Source: Aporrectodea caliginosa (taxonomy: Eukaryota > Annelida > Clitellata > Crassiclitellata > Lumbricidae). From it: a stretch of DNA of 64,000 nucleotides. Positions 56,201 through 64,000 of this stretch are shown here, in pieces. Within the stretch, counting starts at the first letter, position 1. Each line of letters starts with the position of its first letter. The translations under genes were made by a program, and so were the position numbers. The notes below the pieces were generated by a model that saw nothing but the letters and a program-made list of their open reading frames with translations, made no database searches and was not told the origin of the DNA. The stretch is from contig JACEVL010000979.1 in assembly GCA_020284085.1 (NCBI GenBank), forward strand, positions 141,353-205,352. The letters are read 5' to 3'.

Positions 56201-57937
56201 TTCTGAATTTTTTTTAACATAATTCTGTGCTTTTTTATTACAACAGGGACTCTTATCCGATGCTACTGGTTGCAAATAAAATTGATCTGGTGCACAATCG
56301 TAAAGTGTCAACTGCAGAAGGACAGCAGCTTGCACATAGACTAAAGGTACTTTTTCCATCAGGAAAACAAAATGTGGGTAAATGAGTGAATTTAGATGAC
56401 TTTCATCAATTTTTAAGTTGTCCTGTGTTCGTTTCTGTATCATACGACCCAATAATTACGATTGCGGCAATTTACAGACCTGGTTGTCTGCTGCCAGCTT
56501 CAACTTTTGCAAATGTGCTTTTGATCCTTCTTGAAACCCTGGCAATATACGATAGTCAGTTAGTCATGACAGGCAGCATCAACATCCATATAGGGGATCC
56601 AGGATGAGGGCAGAGCAGCTGCCAAGATACAGCATCATGCAATTAATTGTACAGCTTTATTGGTCAGCCTGTAGGTTACATAATTTTCATATTTATCGGC
56701 ACACATATGGAAATTTAGCTTTTAAAGTGAACTAATCCAATGACTTTGATAGGACCATTATCTTAATGTCCATGACATTAGTGGATAGTTGCTTAGAGTG
56801 AAATCTTAATCATGATCCATTGGATTATGATTTAGTGAAGGATTGGCTTTGTTGTTTTAATTGATTTATAAAGTGAAAGATGAGTATGATGCCTTTCAGA
56901 TACCCTATCTGGAGACAAGTGCCAAACAACCACCAGTCAATGTTGATCTTGCTTTCCACTACATTGTCAGGATTATCCGGTAAGCACAAGAGTCTTTCTG
57001 TTTAGGGTTATGAATTTTGGTGTATAGCTCTTGACTTCACATTTTTCCTAATTGTCTTGCACTGACAACTTTCCTGGCTTGCTTCAACATAGTCATTTCA
57101 TGTTTTCCTTTGTCACCTCTTCGCTAAAATATTAAAATCACTGCATTGTCATACATGTTCCACCTTTGTGGTATAAACTCCTGCCAGAATTATGACAATT
57201 GTCTGAGTCATCCTTCGAATTCACCAAATCCTCACCTCTTGATATCTCTCCACAGGGCTTTCAGTCAAAACTGAAGACACTGCTCTTTCACAAATCCTAT
57301 CCTGAATCCTCCTCTTTCCCTTACCTCCCTCACCATTTCAGTTCTAAACACCATTCACCTTAGCTGTCTGACAGTCTGCCTGCATGACCTCTTTGGATCT
57401 TGACTTGGAACTGATGTTGGTCCTACCTGCCTATCTATTTTGTTTGACTAAGCATCTGTGAATGAGCTGGTTCCAACAAATCCACTTGTTTTTGTAGAAG
57501 TCTTGAGATTACGATTATGATTATCTACTTTAGAAGTAGCTTACTACTGATGAGGGTATATGAAAATATTGTCAACACATGATTGTTGCTTGATCTGCAG
57601 AAATTTTCTGACCAAAGCATTTGCCTAAAATGTCAACTAAGAGCATATTGAGAATTTATTTTCTAGAAATGCTGAACTTTTTTATCAACTAAGAGGCACA
57701 GGATGGATTTATTTGGTACAGAACTCTGAACTTGAGAGCTGTATTTTCCTGTCCTAAATCTAAAGGCGTATATTATGCTTTCTGTTTTGGTATGTTTCAT
57801 TCATCTTCTTATAAGAAATTGTCTACACAAAGTTTGCTGCAACTGAACTTTTCTGTGACAGGGCTCAGCCACCTACTCTCGATAAAAAACCTAAGAAGAG
57901 TCCTAAATTCAATGGAAAGAAATGCCTTCTGATGTAA
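53260..57937 (+). CDS. MRAS: MRAS, M-Ras small GTPase (complete coding sequence, five exons)
   Basis: Exons 53260-53446, 55721-55874, 56247-56346, 56900-56979 and 57862-57937 join in frame to 198 codons plus TAA, all with GT-AG introns. G motifs: P-loop GDGGVGKS (18-25), switch I/effector DPTIEDSY (41-48), DTAGQE (65-70), NKID (124-127) and ETSAK (152-156). FFQKLFV and [10 protein letters not shown] favour M-Ras over R-Ras2. The C-terminus is Lys-rich ([13 protein letters not shown]) and ends in the prenylation box CLLM. M-Ras is a membrane-attached GTP switch; in vertebrates it joins SHOC2 and PP1 to dephosphorylate RAF. The start ATG is chosen because it gives the family-like short N-terminus before [11 protein letters not shown]. 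Introns contain several LINE fragments. An AATAAA near 58417 could serve polyadenylation. Confidence 0.97.
53735..53795 (+). repeat. LINE/SINE 3' tail ending in AATC repeats
   Basis: AGAGCTGCTTAAAAGACACT then ATAGAAATCAAATCAATCAA is a typical 3'-tail form. It lies in MRAS intron 1 of the coding region. Confidence 0.6.
53796..54330 (-). pseudogene. LINE 3' UTR and degraded end
   Basis: GGAGGAGACTCAGAAGGGAT and AATCCTGCTAATAGGGCCAC match the 3' UTR of the LINE at 24640-24710. The ORF-like part further in is too divergent to read. Confidence 0.6.
55415..55625 (-). repeat. Dispersed repeats in MRAS intron
   Basis: CTCCAAACTTCTAAAGCGCC and GCACCAGCTTATTCACGAGC repeat 35915-35980. CCCAAGCCTGGATAAAGGAG plus AGGGTGATGCTAATGATCTT repeats 59234-59280. 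Two repeat families abut here. Confidence 0.7.
56440..56640 (+). pseudogene. LINE endonuclease-domain fragment in MRAS intron
   Basis: Plus-strand translation gives [20 protein letters not shown] and [14 protein letters not shown]. This is the pattern of the AP-like endonuclease of CR1/L2 LINEs (IYRPG ... GDINIHLD). The catalytic aspartate position reads SINIH rather than GDINIH, so it is dead. Confidence 0.75.
57160..57525 (+). pseudogene. LINE 3' end in last MRAS intron
   Basis: [18 protein letters not shown] near 57255 is the closing motif of CR1/L2-like ORF2. The 3' UTR ends in ATTACGATTATGATTATC. It is on the same strand as MRAS. Confidence 0.75.
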
Positions 57938-60044
57938 TGCTTTAAGGTACTTTACGAAAGTCAAGGGATAGCATCATTTTTCATGACGCTTTATTATGAA
58001 CAGTATTCTTGGCAACTGTGGCGTTTTTACCATAATTATATTTTTAATAATGAATTGTTTTGTATTTTCAGTCTGTTTTTTTGCTGTGATATTTTAATAT
58101 GAAATCGTTTGCTGTGCCTTTTGATTGCACATTTTGTAAGAGTCAACAGTTAGGTAAAAATTTAAATGACAATTGATAAACGTGTAAAAATGACAATTTG
58201 AATGACGATTATTCAAAAAGGAAATTTAATAAATGTCGGATATTAAAAATATATGTACCAGTAATTGATAATGTTGGTAATATGGCAAGAATCGGAACAA
58301 TTTTATCTGATTCATCATCGTCTTTTTTGCATTTCAGTGATTGTGAACAGTTCTGATGTTGCAAAGCTCACATTGTGTGGGCTATTTTTACTCTGCTGTT
58401 ATCATTCACTTCCCAAAATAAATGTTTCACGTTTATCAATTTCATTTCATAATGTTGTAAATATTTTTAATTGTCATTTTTATATGGTTTATTACATAGA
58501 TTTTTGCAAAAAGCAATGGCAACAGTTTTAGCATGACTTTAGTTCAAAGGTGAATCTTAAGGTAACTTTTTGAAGAAACTTTAAATTGAATGCCAAGCTG
58601 AGAACCTTCTGTAAAAGTAGAGGTTATTCATTTTGCCACTTTTCATTTTTAATCCAAGTTTAACATGGATTATTCCAAGATCATAATGTTGAACTGTTTG
58701 TGGTTTTAATATCTGACTGCATCATGGTCGTGATAAAAGCAATTCCTTTAGCCATTGTAGCAGCCATCAGAATTCGTCAACTAAACTATGAATAGCACAA
58801 CACGAACACTGATCCAGTTTCCCATTCTTTAACATTGATTGTCATAATTATGTGACTATTCAGTGGGTCATGTTTTTAATAACATAGTTTCCACTAAGCA
58901 TACAGGTGTGTCATTAAGATTCAAAGTGCTTTTTAAATGTCTATGGATGGCACTCCCAGGTCTCTTGAAGCTTCTTTTTTTGTGTGGCAACTTTGTCACT
59001 AGTTTACTAGTTATCATACAAGCGTGGACTATTCTTAATTCCATTAGGGCAGCAGCAGATTTGATGTGATTTTTAAGATTGGATTCACAAGAGTGCTCTA
59101 AAATGTTATCTTTTCCAGTTTGTAGTGGTCAATGCATTTTAATGCTTTTAAAGATATATTATGACATATAACTTAATCTGGACAGATTAATTAAGATTCA
59201 AAGTGCTTTTTAAATGTCTAAATGTTTAAATGTCCCAAGCCTGGATAAAGGAGGAGGGCGACGCTAATGGTCTTTGTTACCACACAGTTAGTCGTTAAAA
59301 AGGAAATACACACATAGATTAATTTAAACTGTAGAAATGGTTAATGTTCATTTTTGAATTGTTAAGAAGTTTTGTTGTTAATAATATGTTGATGGTAAAA
59401 TTGATAATATTGTATCCAATATACAATATTATGTATATTGTATATACATAAAATTGAGCCTTCAAGTTTAATCAGTTTGACTTTGATTTATTTGCCTTAC
59501 AGGTTTCTCATAGATCAGACTATCGTACAATTGAATCCTTATTCTTTTGACCATCTTTGCTAAATTTCTATTTTGCATTCTTAGGATACTTGCCATATCA
59601 GATCTTTTAAAATAGCAAAAGTGTCTAATAAAATTCCCTAAAACAAGGAGAAATTTTTCACATGATCCTGTCAATTTTTGAATTTATAAGTGTTCTACGT
59701 GCCTTGTCAACACTTGCAAAGATTGGAAAGAGTTGGTGGTTCTGCTTGTGTTACCATTCTAAATTGAAGTCATGTTGGTGGTTCTGCTTATGTTAAAATT
59801 CTAACTTGAAGTCATACTGACTACATAGATAAATGTAGGTAAAGTTAGCATGACGGCTCTTTGCTTGAAAGAGTGGCAGCAGGGAAAAATATTCCACAAT
59901 TAAGTCAGTGAAAAATTGCACTGGGTCCAGGCTGCAGAATGATCATGAAATGGAATGAAAAGCCTCAAATGATATCATTATAGGTTATGTGTGTGATGTA
60001 CAATTTGTTCCTACTTATTATGTCAGAATCTACTACTTGACTGT
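57938..60044. other. MRAS 3' UTR and flank, mostly unassigned
   Basis: It includes a second copy of the CCCAAGCCTGGATAAAGGAG repeat at 59234-59300. ATTCAAAGTGCTTTTTAAATG is duplicated (58918 and 59195). TTGGTGGTTCTGCTT is also duplicated near 59732 and 59774. No gene is recognised. Confidence 0.45.
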
Positions 60045-60443
60045 TGTTGCTTGTAATTGTAATTGTAATTGAGGGCGCTCCCGACCCAGGGCTCTAACAA
60101 ATAAGATTGTCTTCAGGCGTTTCCGAAACAGAGGAAGAGAAAGTCTGAGGAGCACAAGACGCAATTTATGTGGAAGATGGTTCCAACTGGAAGGGTCACA
60201 AAGCTACTGGATTGTGCAGTTGCACCATGCATGCGAGGAACAGCCAGAAGGCCTCTGGCGGCCGAGCGCAGAGCAGAGCGACCAGGGGCAGGGAGTGTAG
60301 AAACCAGTGTACATAAGGCCTGAAGGTATGAAGGAGCTACCCCGAGCAGAGAGTTGCGCATAAGTCTGAGAATTTTGAACTGAATGTGCTGGGGCACAGG
60401 AAGCCAGTGGAGAGTTTCCCGAATGAAGGAAGATATGTGAGAA
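60045..60443 (-). pseudogene. CR1/L2-type LINE 3' end, disrupted by a hAT-like insertion
   Basis: Minus-strand frames give RETLHWLPVPQHIQFKILRL, GVAPSYLQALC, SALRSAARGLLAVPR and the end near 60113. The tail is GGGAGCGCCCTCAATTAC followed by AATTAC repeats. The insertion at 60444-62465 cuts it; further LINE sequence may continue beyond 62466. Confidence 0.85.
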
Positions 60444-60682
60444 CAGTGGCGTCTAACCCCCCCAGTAGTCAATGGAGAACCAACCCCCCCACTGGGCCCA
60501 CAAAAATTTGGCATCTGAAACACACATTTCGGTGCAGTGCTTTTTTCATCCGGAACGGTCCGGAACGGCATTCCGGGACCTTTTTCAGCTATTAAAACTA
60601 ATTTAGTAAATTAAAATTTTTACTTAAAATTATTTTAAATATTACTATGTAGACACTTTAATTTAATTTCAGTGCTTTCAGT

Positions 60683-60830
60683 GTATATATATTTTATATA
60701 TATATATTATAGATATGATATATATATTATATATATATATTATATAAAAATTATATATATTATATATTATATATATATTATATATGATATATATTATATA
60801 TATATATATTATATATAATTATATTATGTA
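60683..60830. repeat. (TA)n-rich microsatellite
   Basis: Imperfect TATATAT runs with ATATTATATA variants. Confidence 0.95.
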
Positions 60831-61499
60831 TTATGTATCCTTCACAAAAGCAATGCATCCCTACTCTAGGCCCTACTCTTGCCTAAAGCTATTTAAAGAC
60901 GGTAAAAGAAAAATTAATGTGAAAGTGTTAACGGCCAGTGATAATGCATGAATACCAACAAACATAATTTATATCCTTTTCCTGGACTTTTTTCTTTGTG
61001 AAGAAAGTCAGCAAGAAATGATCCTTCTAACCCTGACACAACATGGGGCTGGGCCAAAAAGATATAAAATAGATCATTGGGATGAATTTTACGTCTGTTG
61101 TTACCATGTTATTTGGAACCCTTCACTCCTTATGACCTTATCTAGGTCAAGTTTGAAGTCAATCGGACTAAAACTGTTTAAGAATTTAATACATGACAGT
61201 TAAAACATTAATTTTTTTCGTTTGGCCTCTGGCTGGCGAAATAACAAATTTAGAGATATATTTTCTAAATAAGTGTATTTAAGGACATCTTAGGGGTTTT
61301 TCTATACCAAGCTGAAGCTTGGAGTCAATCTGGCTATAGTTATTTAGTTAGAATGACTTTAAGTGTTTAAAGTCTTTAATGCACTATCTAGCTACACAAA
61401 CGATGGTGCCTGGTAAGGACACTGGCCATGATTTGCGCACAATCTACAGATCTGTTATTAGCTATTTGCAATGTGGCTACACTGCTATAAGAATAGGAC

Positions 61500-61742
61500 T
61501 TTTCATTTGATGATGATGATGCTGAGTTCTCTACCAGAAGGCAGATCCATTGTTTTTTATGCCGCCCAGGGGATAATACGATTAAGGTGGTTTCCCGTTG
61601 CCTTCCTGCTTCCTCACAGACAATTAAGGGTGAGCAACTTGTCCAGGGTCGCTACACAGTTGCTTCAACTTGCTTGAGGTAGATTCAACCAGCGACCTTC
61701 CGGTTACAAGGCAGAGAATATACCGCTACACCACCTCGTCCC
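61500..61742 (-). mobile_element. tRNA-derived SINE within the hAT-like element
   Basis: On the minus strand the head is GGACGAGGTGGTGTAGCGGT (A-box region), followed by a B-box-like GGTTGAATCT (61690-61681). The body ACCCTGGACAAGTTGCTCAC resembles ACCCTGGGCAAGTCCTTCAC in the SINE at 20062, so the two are related families. Confidence 0.78.
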
Positions 61743-62988
61743 TGTTTATTGTGTATCATTTCATAAAAAATACTCACTCAGAAGTCAGAAGAAATAAAGT
61801 AGGCTAAATGAATCAACTCGCAACGCGTTCATATATATTCGTGAGTCCAATGTAGGCTATAATAATTGTATTACTCCTATGCATATATTTTCATTTGAAA
61901 TGTCCGCCACACACTGACTGGACAGGTCAGAGAGGGCTAGATATGAGCCATTTCGATGGCTGAGCCAGATAACGGCCGAAGTGATGACACACATGATGCA
62001 GGTTCCAGGCTAGCAGAGGAGAACGCTGCCAGTCTGGGCCGCCATGTCATTAGCGCAGCAACCTCAGGGTCCTCAACCCTCCCCAAATGTTTGGCCGGTA
62101 TATCGCGTAAGCCGTTGGCTGTAGACTCGTAAGGGTACAGCTGCCTTGATACAGGGACGCCTGGTATCCCCAGGGGACCATGCCTTGATATAACGGGGTC
62201 TCCAACCCCACCCCACCCCATGGCAGTGCAGGCTGTGCAGTAAGTGTTCTGTTGTACAAGCCGTTTGCTACTGTTATGGATACAAGAGAATTTCGATCCA
62301 AAGATAATGGTGTAATGTGGGTTAATATTATCACAATCATACAGGAGAAAAGATATATCATGAAAAAATGAAACCCCCCACTTTCGGCCAAAATCGCTCA
62401 AACCCCCCACTTTTGAAGTTCGATGGAGATCGGTCTCCAAACCCCCCCATTGGTAGACGCCACTGTGTGAGAATACTTCGGGAGACCACAAATAAGGCGG
62501 GCGAAAGTGCATGTGTGTGCAATGCATGGTCTCCATCATCTATACAGCTTTAAGATTTCGGGATTTACAAACAATAAGAGTGGGAGCTATTGTTAAGGAT
62601 TTTATATTGATTGTATTTTTTGCTATACTTCTGCAAGCAAAGTAACACTGTGATAAACGTCTGGGTTGCATAACTCGACTGGGAGATTCCATGGGTTAAG
62701 ACTAATATCATCAGCCTGAACTTTTCAGTCAAGACCGGGTGCTTGACTTTTGACCTAAACGGTTTAAACATTCCAGGATACCCTGCCAATCCTGTGACTA
62801 GTTGTTGAATGTTTTTGTATCTACAAGACTACGAATTGATTGCTGCGACAGTACACAGAGTTCAAATTAATTAAAAATATGCATGTATGGTAGACTCACC
62901 AGCCGCTTGGATATTGGTCTCATAACCGTTCATCATTCACTCTAGAGTGTTAACTTGAAGATGTCTAATATGAATAGACTTTGCAGAG

Positions 62989-63457
62989 CAGTGTGATTCT
63001 CCTTACAGATTTTATTTTAGTTACAGTTATAGTTAATGGTTTTATTTTAGTTATAGTTATAGTTATAGTTAGTATTTTTTAGTTATAGTTATAGTTAATG
63101 GAGTTTTATTTTAGCTAATTTTAGTTACTACTTAGTTACAATAATTAAGGCTACATGCAAAATTGTGCATATTAACACACTGTTTCACAATTTGCTCAGA
63201 GCTCTGAAGGCCTTGGAAGCATTAAGCTTCATGAATACACAAGTTTCCAAAGTAACTGACAAATTGCATCATTAAAATATCGCATTTATTTGGTTCTCAT
63301 TTATGTCGAATTGTCCATATTGTATTAACGAAAATAAAGATAAATTTTCGTTATTGTTATTTTCGTTATATTTTAGTTATAATTAATGATATTTTGTAGT
63401 TATAGTTATAGTTATCGTTAACGAACATTTTCGTTATCGTCAACGAGAATCACACTG
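62989..63457. mobile_element. hAT-like MITE with AGTTATAGTTA repeats (469 bp)
   Basis: The ends CAGTGTGATTCTC and GAGAATCACACTG are perfect 13-bp inverted repeats. Flanks TTGCAGAG (62981-62988) and TCGCAGAG (63458-63465) differ at one base of eight. The interior is full of AGTTATAGTTA and CGTTATCGTTAACGA-like repeats. Confidence 0.87.
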
Positions 63458-63634
63458 TCGCAGAGGGGTCAGTGGATTGATTAAAGCCCTCCTTTCAGGG
63501 TGGATAGGTTGAAACTGCATGGTAGGGGTGCTTGCCTAATCCCTGCAAATTCTAACCCTGCACAACATGGGAATGTTATCAATATTTTGGTAACCGTACT
63601 CTTTCGCGTAGTATGGACGATTGACAGTCTAGTG

Positions 63635-63982
63635 CAGTGCTTCCCAAAGTTGTGGTCCGCGGACCGGTCCCGGTCCGCGAGCCCTGATCAGTTGCCCGTC
63701 CACAAAGTGTGCAAAGAAACTGGTCAAATTGTCTTGGAATCAAGAAATGGCTATTAGGCCTATAATTTTAAAATTCACAACAAAAACACTTATTAGGTTA
63801 GCATTTAAAGGGCAATAGAGTTATAGAATTGGCTAAACATGCATTTAAATCAATTTAATACATTATGAGGAATTTAAGTGATCGAAAACGAAAAAAGAAA
63901 TATTTAATAAATTTGGCACCGGAACTCCTGCGGTAGGAAAACTTCTGTCGGTCCGTGACTCTGAAAAGTTTGGGAAGCGCTG
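63635..63982. mobile_element. hAT-like element (348 bp)
   Basis: The ends CAGTGCTTCCCAAAGTT and AAGTTTGGGAAGCGCTG are inverted with two mismatches. Flanks GTCTAGTG and GTCTCGTG match at seven of eight bases. GGTCCGCGGACC lies just inside the left end, as in several animal hAT families. Confidence 0.85.
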
Positions 63983-64000
63983 GTCTCGTGGTTTACGTGA

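Larger units (their letters stand above)
60444..62465. mobile_element. hAT-like transposon (2.0 kb) inserted into a LINE
   Basis: The ends CAGTGGCGTCTA and TAGACGCCACTG are perfect 12-bp inverted repeats. A perfect 8-bp duplication TGTGAGAA lies on both sides (60436-60443 and 62466-62473). Sub-terminal regions carry CCCCCC/CCCCCCAC tracts. No transposase is evident. It contains an AT microsatellite and a SINE. ORFs near its right end (for example 62539-61937) carry no known motif. Confidence 0.92.

Noticed and set aside
61937..62539. 200-codon minus-strand ORF
   Set aside because: It spans the right end of the hAT-like element and low-complexity C-rich sequence. There is no domain, and an overlapping frame on the same strand is also open.

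Overview
This is a eukaryotic (metazoan) genomic window. It holds three recognisable intron-bearing host genes, one nuclear tRNA gene, and a very large load of transposable-element sequence in between. The host proteins (a U6 snRNA Lsm protein, an E2 ubiquitin-conjugating enzyme and an M-Ras GTPase) look like ordinary animal orthologues. The palindromic octamer TAGGCCTA is scattered through the non-coding DNA. Together with SINE/LINE pairs, CR1/L2-type LINEs, Ty3/gypsy and hAT-type elements, this fits a marine invertebrate, perhaps an echinoderm or another deuterostome. The assignment is an inference from style, not proof.

Layout. 1-16.4 kb is repeat-rich and has no host gene that I can recognise. 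It holds a hAT-like element with a second element nested in it (1357-3121), an 800-bp long-inverted-repeat Tc1/mariner-type element (6015-6814), CR1/L2-type and WGHV-type LINE fragments (7.4-11.9 kb), two short hAT-type elements, a GACA microsatellite and degenerate ~100-bp repeats. 17.07-20.51 kb (minus strand) carries four of five LSM5 coding exons, with a LINE and a SINE in its introns. UBE2G2 (plus strand, five exons, 23476-27905) is divergently oriented to it and encodes a complete 165-residue protein. 28.9-31.1 kb is a transposon with 13-bp inverted repeats and an unusual 7-bp target duplication. 33.9-44.7 kb holds more LINE and hAT debris, an intact tRNA-Ser(CGA), a near-perfect 61-bp palindrome, a duplicated promoter/first-exon-like segment and a decayed repeat-borne coding sequence. 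45.0-46.3 kb is a tandem triplication of a unit with inverted-repeat ends and paired CCAAT boxes. 46.4-51.7 kb is a broken Ty3/gypsy element (minus strand) with a 1,400-codon gag-pol ORF. MRAS (plus strand) follows: a TATA/CCAAT promoter near 52.44-52.54 kb and five coding exons from 53260 to 57937, encoding 198 residues. 58-64 kb is again repeats, including three more hAT-type insertions with 8-bp target duplications.

The three host genes are housekeeping or signalling genes with no evident functional link (RNA decay/splicing, ER-associated degradation, small-GTPase signalling). The most striking content is mobile: at least eight terminal-inverted-repeat elements have readable target-site duplications, several of them nested, and there is a SINE-LINE pair sharing a 3' tail. 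A segmental duplication at 39.06-39.24 kb catches one TAGGCCTA octamer as an exact 6-bp insertion at a TA site.
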